Source: a virus. From it: a DNA stretch of 20,899 bases. Shown piece after piece: positions 1 through 8,488 of this stretch. Position 1 is the first letter of the stretch. Each line of letters starts with the position of its first letter. Both the position numbers and the translations under genes were made by a program. The stretch covers positions 1 through 20,899 of the IMG/VR virus record IMGVR_UViG_3300020442_001797. One strand, 5' to 3'. Under the pieces are notes generated by a model. That model worked only from the letters and a program-made list of their open reading frames with translations, did not search any database and was not told the DNA's origin.

Positions 1-1502
1 GAAGATGTATCCATAAATACTACGTCAGAATCACTTGACATAGAGAAGTCCGACGAAATATTGTTGTAATTTCTTTTCAGGTCGTCCCAAACTCTATCGT
101 TAATTTCTTTGGTTTTTAGATAACCGCCATTGTTAACAACCACACTATTTTCTGTGGAGGATATAGAATCTAAACTGACTTGTATACTAGAAGTTGATAC
201 TATCAAACTAGACGTTGATACTATCTGAGTTGAGATTTGACCGGTTGAATCGTTAAAGTTTAAGTTTGAATTTGTGCTTAAAGTCCCGTTTGTATCTGAT
301 ATGTATAACATTCTACCGGTTGAAAAACCAGCGACGGGCATTCTGATCGAGGAGCTAGGGTCTAATACAAGATTTCCATCACTAGTTGTGATCGTTAAAT
401 CACCAGTAGATGATCTAGTTATGCTTGAGCCGTTTGTATCCAGATTGCCGCCCAGCTGAGGTGTAGTGTCTTCTACTATGTTTTGCAAAGCAGTTGCTGC
501 GACACCAGAAGCCTGAGTAGCTATGCCAGATACCGCACTTATATCCTCAGACGTTACATCTCCTTCGCCACCAATAATAGACCCATTAAATCTAAGTGTG
601 CCATTATCATTGTATAATATATTAGTTGTAGAGGGCGGTACGTAGGAGGGCAGATTTATACCACTAACTTTAATGCCACTGGTGCTTAGTGCTCCATCGT
701 TACCTATACTTGCAAGCTGTGTTCCATCAGACTTCTCCCAAACCTGAAGATCGGAAGTCGTTAGAGGTGCCCCTTGAACCGTTAGTACTGGGTAAGCTGT
801 TGCTTTACCGTCAATATAAACACCAGTATCAGAGCTAGCTTTAAGTATAAAGTGTGATTTATTATATGTTGAAAAACCTTCTGATCTAGATAGTGCTATA
901 TAGTCTGTGGATGATGAGACTAAACCCGCAGCACCTTCTCTGGCATAGACATAACCAAGTGTTGGTGACGCAGTATTACTATTAGGGTTATTCTTGAGGC
1001 CTAGGGTCCAAGTTGGCGAGGCTTGATCGTTAATATGTAAGGCTATAGTCTTTTTGTCGCTGTCATCTCTATAGGCATGAATAAAGTTGCCCGCCGAATC
1101 GGGTCTAACTAAAGTTAACATACCACTAGACAAAATACCGCTAGAAACATCTAGCTTTGTACCAATGAACCCACTAGCTGAAACATTAAAGTCTGGATCT
1201 TTAAGGAAAGCTTTTGAAGAGGGTAAAGCACAAAAAACAACTGACGCACCCTCTAGTGTAATCTTGGAGCCGCCGCTAGAACTCGAAAAAACTACATCTC
1301 TAGAAAGAGAGTTAGTTGCTGAAGAATAAACACCCTGTCCGACTTCCCAGCGTGAATAATTTTCTATTACATAATAGGTTGTATTTCCGTTGCCAATGCC
1401 ATCAGAAAAAGTTTGGAATGCACCTATAGCACCGCCTAAGACAACCGATCCGGTGCCGGTAGTCGATGAAGACTCTTTAATTCTGTCTGATATTTTAAAC
1501 AT
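1..1502 (-). CDS. Phage tail-fibre-like structural protein, N-terminal 500 residues (runs off left edge)
   Basis: The frame is open from an ATG at 1502 to the window edge without a stop, so at least 500 residues are present and the C-terminus is missing. The first ~100 residues (starting MFKISDRIKE, then a Thr/Ser/Gly-rich stretch, GNTTYYVIE, RWEVGQGVYS, LSRDVVFSSS) match a module I know from the N-termini of phage fibre proteins, where it probably anchors or starts the fibre. The rest is Ser/Thr/Gly/Asn-rich beta-type sequence with phrases such as TPQLGGNLDTNG and LRFNGSIIGGEGDVT, typical of fibre shafts. A weak ribosome site (CAGGGA) lies about 10 bases upstream, and the gap from the 1418-residue gene is 15 bases, so it is probably the next gene of the same operon. 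It probably acts on the virion surface in host adsorption. The family assignment is from memory of the module, not from a search. Confidence 0.75.
   Translation of the reverse strand, partial: MFKISDRIKESSSTTGTGSVVLGGAIGAFQTFSDGIGNGNTTYYVIENYSRWEVGQGVYSSATNSLSRDVVFSSSSGGSKITLEGASVVFCALPSSKAFLKDPDFNVSASGFIGTKLDVSSGILSSGMLTLVRPDSAGNFIHAYRDDSDKKTIALHINDQASPTWTLGLKNNPNSNTASPTLGYVYAREGAAGLVSSSTDYIALSRSEGFSTYNKSHFILKASSDTGVYIDGKATAYPVLTVQGAPLTTSDLQVWEKSDGTQLASIGNDGALSTSGIKVSGINLPSYVPPSTTNILYNDNGTLRFNGSIIGGEGDVTSEDISAVSGIATQASGVAATALQNIVEDTTPQLGGNLDTNGSSITRSSTGDLTITTSDGNLVLDPSSSIRMPVAGFSTGRMLYISDTNGTLSTNSNLNFNDSTGQISTQIVSTSSLIVSTSSIQVSLDSISSTENSVVVNNGGYLKTKEINDRVWDDLKRNYNNISSDFSMSSDSDVVFMDTS
187..228 (-). 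repeat. Two 21-base tandem units inside the left-end fibre gene
   Basis: Two adjacent 21-base units (187-207 and 208-228) share the core gttgatactatc and differ at a few bases. On the coding strand they encode two successive copies of the heptad IVSTSSL/I. It looks like local duplication in a fibre-shaft sequence and extends the shaft by a short beta-type unit. Confidence 0.6.
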
Positions 1503-1517
1503 TAAATTTAATCCCTG

Positions 1518-4500
1518 TTAAGACATGACGGCTATAGACTCACGCCTGCGGCTAAATACATTCATGTAAAAAATTTCCGAAAAGGCAACGTCCTCAGTCC
1601 CATCATCTCGTATGTGTACGGCTTTGATTCTAAACTGTCTCCGAGGCAGGATATATTTATCGCACCAATCTTCATGTATAGTTCTAGATGATCCAGCCCC
1701 TGTAATATGAGAATCATACTTTTTAGACTGAGCCAGTTGGAAGTACTGGAACAATCTGTCACTACGATTGTTGTTTGTAAAGGCTCTTAGGTTGAAACTC
1801 AGGGGTGGGTGATATAATCTACTTGTAAAGCTGAGATATTGGTTGGGGCTATCAAGACCTTGAAATAATGGGTTTGCTGCCCCCATAGATTCTCCTGCGG
1901 CAGTAGTCAGAAAAGGACTTTGAAATAAATAGGAAAATCCAAGTTGACTTACGTTGTCGCCATTTATTGTTTTGTTCGCCTGGTTTTTATGGAATGGAAA
2001 TGGAATGTATGGCCAACGAATACAATTATCCGCTGGGACTATATCTAAATCAAGTAGATCCGGCGTAGTTGCAAAGCGGGAGTTTTGGTAAAAGGGAATG
2101 TGCTGAATGCCACGACGGTGAGGCTTGCTTTCAAGGCCACTTTTAATAAAAAAGGTGTGGATGTCGTTGTGAAATTCAACATTTGGAGAAGGTGATCCCA
2201 CATCGCGGTATCTGTATGTTCCGTCCGACATTTTCGCAGTTGGGTAGTTCTTTGACCTGTCAGAAAAAACCATAGTCTTGTAATCTCTAATATAATAAGT
2301 TTTATGTACGTCTCTTGGGTTTATTGCGGGATCAATAGTGTTAACAAATCTGCAAAACTTTCCAGTGTCACCATAATCGCCATGTTGGGTGTGAGGACCG
2401 GTAGCACCAAAGGGACTAACGAAGCCGCCAAGTGAACCGACCGTTCTGTCAAAAACGCGGTCATCTTGTACAAAGGTTTCGCCTAAAGCACCGCTGTCTA
2501 AACCAGGTTTGCCTGTTACATTGTGACCGGTTAGCCTGTCCAGTCCCGGTGGAAGGTAGCTACTCTGCCTCGCATCTACAATCTCTGTCTGATTTGGAAA
2601 CGTACCATTGCGATCTGGTATCATCTTTCTGTAAGACCAACCATGATAGTTGGTATACTTAAACAAGAATACTTTTCCGGGTCTAGAGAGTCTGTGAAAA
2701 TCTTCATTACGTTCAGTGATGTAAGACTTATCAGTATTCCTGTTAGAAAACATCCCCCTATCGTTCGTTGATTCTTTAGGGGTGGGGAATCTTTCATTCA
2801 TAACAACTACGTGATCGGGACCGCTCAAGGGAGCTTCATTTTCGGATTTAAAAAGAACGTTCGGGTATCGGTAAAAGGGAAAGGCGACTTCATAACCGGG
2901 TGGGTCTATGTAATCAATGTTGTTATTGAGGCCCTGGTGAATATGCGGGCTAATGGTGCTTTCACCATAACTTAATGAATTTTCAAGGGCTATATCAACA
3001 GGATGACTGAGAACAATCTGTGGTTTATCAAAATTCGAACTGTGAAGTGGATAACTATCTGGACCAATGTGAAAAAAGGGGGCGGGGGAATTTAAAAAGT
3101 TGCTTCTTATACCTCGTGATGGTATATCTTTGGCATAAAATAAATCAGACTTTCTACAGTTCCAACCGGTTTTGAATTGACCACCAGCATGAACATACGT
3201 CTGATACAAGGTTTTACTGCCCCGACGTTTTTCTATCTCATCAGTGCTAGTTCCGGTCCTCACGCTTGGGTAAATATACTGACACATCCCCATTATAAGA
3301 TCGCTGTTGTCGTTACGGAATCTTCTGGAGGGGGTAAAAACAAACGCATTGCCAGCAGCCTCCATATTAACCAGATGGCAGCTAGCTAACTCTAAGAGAT
3401 ACCCATTCGCCTCGCTAAATACAACGTCAGGTTCAACAAAGGCGTTCGTAGCTGGTGAATCAGGTATGGAGAATAGAGAAGTGTTAAACCAGTTATTGTG
3501 AGTACCGTCAGGAAGAGTAAATAGCCCGAAAACGTTCCGCTCTCCCGTCCTAGTATTTGCCCAAAGATCAGCTGTTCTTGCTGGGTTAAAAGTAGGCGAA
3601 GAGCCAGTAGTGGTACTGTTATTACATGCAGAAACTACTAGTTTATCACAGGCTGCATTCATTGAAGCGTCATAACCCATCGTGTAAAATAAAAGTTCAA
3701 AACTTCCTGAGCCGTTACTCTCTTTGAGAACATAAATACATTGACGGGCATCTTTTAGTAAAAGATACTTATCGTTCTCAGAAGTGTTTTCCTCGTTATT
3801 TACGTGCTTAACTTTAAAATCTACAATCCTGCAATTTTCCAAGAACCTTCCGTTCGAGCCAACATCTGGCCTGTGATCTAGGGGGAGGTCGTCTCTAAGA
3901 ATCGTGTTTAGATCTGTGGATATGACCTTAAACCAATTTCCAGGGGCATCGTGGGGCGGACCATCTGGAATACCATCTGGGTCGTATTGGTATATCTCAA
4001 TCTCTCCAGGTTTTGTTGTGATATTGGGTTGTCTAGCTAGATAAAGAGTCGTAGAGGTGGAGTCATTGAGAGTATAACGGTGGCACGCTAGTTTGGCTAC
4101 ACCACCACTAGATGTATTCCCGCCAGAAATAAGGTCTCCTATTTGCACCCATTCGTTTTGCAACCAATCTTCAGAAGATTTAACTCCCAAGTGTAGATTG
4201 TTTTCTCCGTCCTTTTCGTTCGCAGTACGCAATAAAAAGTGAGCTAGGTTTCTGGTGTCATATGGGTAACTACCAACTGTGTATGTGCCCTCCATCGTAC
4301 CACATAGTGGGTTACCCTTACCTCCGTAAATAAATTCCTGAGAGCTGAGGCTATCAAAATCAATTAATGGTCTTTTGACGAAAACTTTGGTTTGGTTTCT
4401 CTGGGTTACCGCCATAAAATCAACAGGAATGTCATACGTTTTAAACCAGTCTGGTGCGTGTGCTACTCTAAACAGCTTGGCGTCACCGTTTTCTGGGTAA

Positions 4501-5774
4501 TCTTTAAGGAGCGGCAAACTTCCTCGACGCTTTTGTGTTCCTAGGTCGCCGGGGTGGGTTATGCTTAATAAGTCAATTGAGTCGATTGGCACGTGTTGGT
4601 AATCACTAACAGACACTTTGTGTGTCTTTGCATATTTTAAAGGTATACGTGAGTGATTATGCGTATCTTCTATGTTTATGGTCCTATGGTTAAGTGTATT
4701 CGCGTAAGATACATCTAATGGAAATAGATCAGAAAAGCTATCCAATTGGTTTCCATCGGCATCATACCGTAAATCGCCTAACGGGTTGGGTTCGACGGGG
4801 GACAATCGGCTAGGTTTAATGTCTCGTTTTTGTAAAACATAGCTTACTGCTCTATCATATATCTTTTGATCGCCCTTTAATAGATTGACCCCAAGTTGAA
4901 TACCACGTATAGGTTTTTTAAAGGTGTCGAGGCTGCACGCGGATTCAAATAGAGAGATGTCCCTTTCATCCGACTTGATATCCAGCAGTTCAAGCGTATA
5001 CTCACTATCAGGCTCTTCACTTAGAGTGGGAAAACAATCCGGAGTGGCAGTAAGAAGCTTTCTAAAATCAGAAGCATCAGCACTGTTGCAGCACTCATGG
5101 TGTGTAAAACCTGAAAAGAAAGCCTGAGTTCTGAGCTTGGTGTTTGTCAAGGCCCGGGTACCAACCGGGTTAACAATATCCTTTCCCGCTGCCCGTATCG
5201 AATTGAGAAGTGTTTTATATTTAAAACCAATGTCAGTAGTGTCAAGGGCTAACTTGTTAATCAAATTCCTATCTGATAGTACGTCAATGCAAACCTGTGA
5301 CGAATTGTTAAACAAATCTTGTGCCTCAGTTGATGACGCATTAATCATTTGATTAATTCGAGACCACCAATTAGCTTGACCAAAGACGTGTTTATCTGCG
5401 TAATCTCCATAGTATCTATAATATGAGAAGTCAAAAGTATCTCGACTATAGTTTTCTGGATATCGAATCTTGGGTGGTCTTTTTCCAATGTACCCAGGAA
5501 GATAGAAAGGGAAAATTTCTAAAACAATGTGAATCCTGTTTGGATAGGCAGATCTATAAGCATTGTATTCGTTGTTGGTTTCTTCGTAGGTTCGGGATTG
5601 AGTATAAGTCGCACGACCGGAGATGTAACCAGATTTCAACGTGCTACCGAGAAAAACAATATTAATCATGTCATCGCAACTGGTGGGCGATGAAGGCGGA
5701 TCGGGTGTATCGGGTGTATCGGGTGATCCGGGTGAACAACAAGCGTTACAAGATTTTTTAGGTGGTCTACCCAT
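1518..5774 (-). CDS. Giant 1418-residue probable virion protein with Cys/Pro-rich N-terminus
   Basis: I do not recognise a named family. The start is firm: ATG at 5774 with AGGAGA 6 bases upstream. Residues 9-13 contain CNACC, followed by a Pro/Asp/Ser linker (residues 14-33, PDTPDTPD type) encoded by 9-base repeats. Residues ~36-230 form a separate mixed-composition domain with many Tyr/Trp and scattered Cys (C162, C228, C229). Residues ~538-720 show repeated units resembling beta-propeller blades (EWVQIG; LYLA then IEIYQYD; NWFKVI; LLLK then IYVLKES; SFELLF). The remainder is Asn/Ser/Pro/aromatic-rich and globular rather than shaft-like, ending in a beta-type tail. There is no signal peptide or membrane segment. 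It sits between two fibre-type genes (9 bases after the upstream one), so a role as a large adhesion or baseplate-associated surface protein is inferred. Confidence 0.85.
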   Translation of the reverse strand: MGRPPKKSCNACCSPGSPDTPDTPDPPSSPTSCDDMINIVFLGSTLKSGYISGRATYTQSRTYEETNNEYNAYRSAYPNRIHIVLEIFPFYLPGYIGKRPPKIRYPENYSRDTFDFSYYRYYGDYADKHVFGQANWWSRINQMINASSTEAQDLFNNSSQVCIDVLSDRNLINKLALDTTDIGFKYKTLLNSIRAAGKDIVNPVGTRALTNTKLRTQAFFSGFTHHECCNSADASDFRKLLTATPDCFPTLSEEPDSEYTLELLDIKSDERDISLFESACSLDTFKKPIRGIQLGVNLLKGDQKIYDRAVSYVLQKRDIKPSRLSPVEPNPLGDLRYDADGNQLDSFSDLFPLDVSYANTLNHRTINIEDTHNHSRIPLKYAKTHKVSVSDYQHVPIDSIDLLSITHPGDLGTQKRRGSLPLLKDYPENGDAKLFRVAHAPDWFKTYDIPVDFMAVTQRNQTKVFVKRPLIDFDSLSSQEFIYGGKGNPLCGTMEGTYTVGSYPYDTRNLAHFLLRTANEKDGENNLHLGVKSSEDWLQNEWVQIGDLISGGNTSSGGVAKLACHRYTLNDSTSTTLYLARQPNITTKPGEIEIYQYDPDGIPDGPPHDAPGNWFKVISTDLNTILRDDLPLDHRPDVGSNGRFLENCRIVDFKVKHVNNEENTSENDKYLLLKDARQCIYVLKESNGSGSFELLFYTMGYDASMNAACDKLVVSACNNSTTTGSSPTFNPARTADLWANTRTGERNVFGLFTLPDGTHNNWFNTSLFSIPDSPATNAFVEPDVVFSEANGYLLELASCHLVNMEAAGNAFVFTPSRRFRNDNSDLIMGMCQYIYPSVRTGTSTDEIEKRRGSKTLYQTYVHAGGQFKTGWNCRKSDLFYAKDIPSRGIRSNFLNSPAPFFHIGPDSYPLHSSNFDKPQIVLSHPVDIALENSLSYGESTISPHIHQGLNNNIDYIDPPGYEVAFPFYRYPNVLFKSENEAPLSGPDHVVVMNERFPTPKESTNDRGMFSNRNTDKSYITERNEDFHRLSRPGKVFLFKYTNYHGWSYRKMIPDRNGTFPNQTEIVDARQSSYLPPGLDRLTGHNVTGKPGLDSGALGETFVQDDRVFDRTVGSLGGFVSPFGATGPHTQHGDYGDTGKFCRFVNTIDPAINPRDVHKTYYIRDYKTMVFSDRSKNYPTAKMSDGTYRYRDVGSPSPNVEFHNDIHTFFIKSGLESKPHRRGIQHIPFYQNSRFATTPDLLDLDIVPADNCIRWPYIPFPFHKNQANKTINGDNVSQLGFSYLFQSPFLTTAAGESMGAANPLFQGLDSPNQYLSFTSRLYHPPLSFNLRAFTNNNRSDRLFQYFQLAQSKKYDSHITGAGSSRTIHEDWCDKYILPRRQFRIKAVHIRDDGTEDVAFSEIFYMNVFSRRRESIAVMS
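3615..4163 (-). other. Beta-propeller-like repeat region within the 1418-residue protein
   Basis: Residues ~538-720 of the 1418-residue protein show a recurring order: an aromatic-plus-I/V strand (EWVQIGDLI, NWFKVISTDL, SFELLFYTMG), a Lys/Arg-containing strand (KLACHRY, RIVDFKV, KLVVSAC), then hydrophobic strand pairs (LYLA / IEIYQYD, YLLLKD / IYVLKES). In FG-GAP/integrin-alpha-like propellers a comparable cycle reads roughly W-x-Q-x-G-x-D-I, V-x-x-S-x-D, V-A-x-G-A, V-x-V-Y-x-Y-D. The match is by eye and partial; two to three blades are suggested, fewer than a full propeller. Confidence 0.35.
5701..5736 (-). repeat. Four 9-base tandem repeats encoding the Pro/Asp linker
   Basis: Four consecutive units (tcgggtgta, tcgggtgta, tcgggtgat, ccgggtgaa on the plus strand) encode the PDTPDTPDPP-type linker near the N-terminus of the 1418-residue protein. 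The first two units are identical. Unit number changes would stay in frame and only alter linker length. Confidence 0.9.
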
Positions 5775-5783
5775 TAGTTTCTC

Positions 5784-8483
5784 CTAGCAACTTACCCATA
5801 GAGGTCTGTATTCATCGCCTATTTTAATCGCTACAACGTAAGCACCGGAATCGCCAGTCAAGCTAGAATCTCTATTGGTTATCGTAACCGTTCCTCCTCC
5901 CCTCAGATTTAAAGTCTGCTGATGAGAAGAAGTTGGATTTGAATAATTACCAGCAGCTAGCGGGCCAGTTAAGACCCCTTCTACGACCAAATCCGCAGTA
6001 CCACCGCCACCGTGATTCGTATAAACTCCGTTGCAGTCAACACTAGCAACTAGAGTATCATCACAATACCAAGTTTGAACATAGTTATTGGAGTTTGCAG
6101 CATGAATAATACTATCTTTTCTAACCTCTAGGGGTGCCGTTGGCGAAAGTCTAGCATCACCAATAGAAATATTTCTAGTGTTAGTAGTACCCGCAATTGT
6201 ATTTTGTATGTTAAGGCGGTCAGACAGTGTTTGCTGATACATCAACCGTTCATTATCGTCTTTACCAGTGATAATCTCTATGTTGTTTTGGTTGTTTTCA
6301 TCTAAGTTGGCATCCTCGTTTCCACGAAGTGCGTTAAAACCAATAGCGATAGAAGAGCTGGTATTGGCACGCTGACCAGCATTGACACCGATGAAGACAG
6401 ATTTATCTGCTTCTGAAGCAGCATTACCAGCGTCCTCACCTATGAAGATAGAGTTTGTAATTGAGTCCGCGTTATTACCAGCGTTGTGACCAATAAAGAT
6501 GACGCCCTTCTCAGAAATGGCAGTATCTGTTGTAGCGTCTGTACCGGCGTTGCTACCAATAATAACAGCGTTTCTCCACCCCTTCGCACGTTGTGCTACA
6601 TTACACCCAATTAGAACGCTGTCATAAATTTCTCCTACGTTTACGCTACCTCTTTGTTCTGCTTTTGTAATCAGTACATTGCAGTTTTCAGCCATCGTAT
6701 CCGTCTGGTCGCTAACGTAAGCGGCAAAACCTTGAATAGACATCTTGGCTACAGATGAAGAGTCAGTTCCGTCTGTTTGTACTGCAACAAAAGTATTGTC
6801 ACTAAGTATATTGGAAGAAACCTGAGTAGCAAGCTTAAGGCTAGAGTAATCTAAAACAAGACGATTGGTGCTGTCTTCTACCTTTTTATTTATTCCAGAA
6901 GTGCCCGCAAGTGGTAGTAAGTCGATATGACTCAAACCAGACATTGACGTTTCATCTGCAAACCTTATAGCACCCTGTATTTTAAAGTCACCCTGTAGCT
7001 CTGCATACGGCCTATTAGGGTCCGAGTCTATTTGATATGTTGGAACATTTGTTAGTTTAGAGGCAAACGGATCTAAGCGGAATAGCGTTAATTTTACATC
7101 CTCGCCGTTTTCAAAATTAAACTTTAGATCATTTTTAGGATTATCAGTACCAACTCTAAGATCGTCAACAACTGAAACCACCCTCGTTCTTCTACTCTCG
7201 CTAACGTCATTTTCGTCTGTGATTTTAAACTCAGCACCCTCTTGAATAGAAAGAGACTTACTGTTGAAAAACAAGGATCTGCTAGTGGCATTAAGGTCAC
7301 CAGAAATTATTGGTGTGTCTCCAACACCTATTGCTAGAGTTTTGTCAGCCGGTAGCTCAAGGTTATATAGATCTCTCCCCAGAAGGATGCAGTCGTCTAT
7401 GCTTCCAAGCTCACTTGTTGAACCAACTAGGTTGTTATCTCCAAATATTACATTATTCGCTGCTCCACCATAATTGGTTAAACTGTTAGAGCCTACAACG
7501 GTGTTATTCAACACTGATATTGAGAGTGAAAGTGAGTTACCCGGAATAACTCCTAAACCACTACCGGCTGCATGACCTATAAGAGTGTTGTCTCTTGTCG
7601 GATTCGTTTCGGAATAAAGGTCATGTCCTGCACCCCATCCATAATAGGTGTTATTACTTATAGTATCAACAGAAGGTCTAGTGCTAGGTGTATACCAACC
7701 ACCGTAAGTGTTCCCATTATGTCCAAATATAAGACCATCAGTAGATACAGAGGGTTCTAAGTCCTGACTTAATACTAAGTTGGTTTCGTTACCTCCGTCG
7801 TCTTTAAAGAACAAAGCTTGGGTTCTACCGCCGGTTGTGAAGGGTTTGACAAATATCTTACCGAAGTTTGAGTAAGTAGCGGGTGAGCTAGCTTGCTCGT
7901 GCATTGAAATCGTTCCACTGTCTGAATGACCGTAGCAATCGTAAGAAACTGTCAATGGTGCGTGAGGGTAAACTCTTCTGTCGTAACCATTGCCTGCATC
8001 GTTAGGTCTTCTTGTTAAGCCAACTCCAACGTAACCGTTTTCCGCTAAAGTTATATGCGAAAACTCTGCACCCTCGCTACCACTTGCTCGGATTAAAGAG
8101 AAGTCAACAACAGGATTATTACCACCGTTAGGGTCTACACAATGATCGCCATGACCTCCATAGCCGGGTCCAATAACGTAGGCGTTGTCTAGCGTTGGAT
8201 CATATGTTATGAGTAAACCGGATGCTCTCTGGTTGCCGTTTCCAAGTAATTCAACGTGACTCTTTTTTGATGGACCACTGGAAAACCTAATGTTTGAATC
8301 GCCAGTAGACTGGACGTTGAATATTGTAGCGGGAACAGTGGGAGAGCCACCGTCCATATATGTCGCATTGGTTATACCGACAAGGCCAGACTGAGAAGCT
8401 TGACCGCCATTTCTCAATATTGTTACAGCCTCTCTTACCGATGATTGGCCATTATCTATATGTACTGATAATCTATCTTTCAT
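5784..8483 (-). CDS. Fibre-type virion protein, 899 residues, with two YadA-head-like repeat blocks
   Basis: Probable trimeric surface or fibre protein. Residues ~278-388 and ~621-740 contain serial motifs of the type N-[ST]-x-[IV]-[IF]-[IF]-G-x-[ND]-A-G (IGSNAG, IGHNAG, IGEDAG, IGVNAG, IGFNAL), as in the left-handed beta-roll heads of YadA-type adhesins and in many phage fibres. Between the blocks (residues ~400-600) is a beta-rich region with FNSKSLSI and LRVGTDNPKNDLKF, a phrase type common in phage fibre shafts. The C-terminal ~120 residues (LEVRKDS onward, ending RPLWVSC) form a distinct globular end containing Cys807 and Cys817. The ATG at 8483 has a moderate AGGA site 10 bases upstream and lies 5 bases after the 549-residue gene, so both are in one operon. 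Likely role: host-surface binding. No autocleaving chaperone or peptidase motif is visible. Confidence 0.8.
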   Translation of the reverse strand: MKDRLSVHIDNGQSSVREAVTILRNGGQASQSGLVGITNATYMDGGSPTVPATIFNVQSTGDSNIRFSSGPSKKSHVELLGNGNQRASGLLITYDPTLDNAYVIGPGYGGHGDHCVDPNGGNNPVVDFSLIRASGSEGAEFSHITLAENGYVGVGLTRRPNDAGNGYDRRVYPHAPLTVSYDCYGHSDSGTISMHEQASSPATYSNFGKIFVKPFTTGGRTQALFFKDDGGNETNLVLSQDLEPSVSTDGLIFGHNGNTYGGWYTPSTRPSVDTISNNTYYGWGAGHDLYSETNPTRDNTLIGHAAGSGLGVIPGNSLSLSISVLNNTVVGSNSLTNYGGAANNVIFGDNNLVGSTSELGSIDDCILLGRDLYNLELPADKTLAIGVGDTPIISGDLNATSRSLFFNSKSLSIQEGAEFKITDENDVSESRRTRVVSVVDDLRVGTDNPKNDLKFNFENGEDVKLTLFRLDPFASKLTNVPTYQIDSDPNRPYAELQGDFKIQGAIRFADETSMSGLSHIDLLPLAGTSGINKKVEDSTNRLVLDYSSLKLATQVSSNILSDNTFVAVQTDGTDSSSVAKMSIQGFAAYVSDQTDTMAENCNVLITKAEQRGSVNVGEIYDSVLIGCNVAQRAKGWRNAVIIGSNAGTDATTDTAISEKGVIFIGHNAGNNADSITNSIFIGEDAGNAASEADKSVFIGVNAGQRANTSSSIAIGFNALRGNEDANLDENNQNNIEIITGKDDNERLMYQQTLSDRLNIQNTIAGTTNTRNISIGDARLSPTAPLEVRKDSIIHAANSNNYVQTWYCDDTLVASVDCNGVYTNHGGGGTADLVVEGVLTGPLAAGNYSNPTSSHQQTLNLRGGGTVTITNRDSSLTGDSGAYVVAIKIGDEYRPLWVSC
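6264..6623 (-). repeat. C-proximal YadA-head-like repeat block (residues ~621-740 of the 899-residue protein)
   Basis: At least five imperfect units of about 17-22 residues centred on IGxNAG: VLIGCNVA, VIIGSNAG, IFIGHNAG, IFIGEDAG, VFIGVNAG, IAIGFNAL. Cores are conserved while linkers vary (TTDTAISEK, NADSITN, ASEADK), as expected for stacked beta-roll turns of a trimeric head. Confidence 0.85.
7320..7652 (-). repeat. N-proximal YadA-head-like repeat block (residues ~278-388 of the 899-residue protein)
   Basis: A more diverged series than the C-proximal block: NTYYGWGAG, NTLIGHAAG, NTVVGSNSL, NVIFGDNNL, CILLGRDL, LAIGVGD. Spacing is about 15-30 residues. It probably forms a second beta-roll head along the same chain. 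Confidence 0.75.
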
Positions 8484-8488
8484 TTATT

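Noticed and set aside
5270-5670. Von Willebrand factor A domain at the start of the 1418-residue protein
   Set aside because: INIVFLGST and VCIDVLSD look slightly like VWA strands, but the DxSxS metal site is absent, so no call is made.
5701-5736. Phase-variable contingency locus at the 9-base repeat
   Set aside because: Unit length is a multiple of three, so copy changes keep the frame; only linker length would vary.
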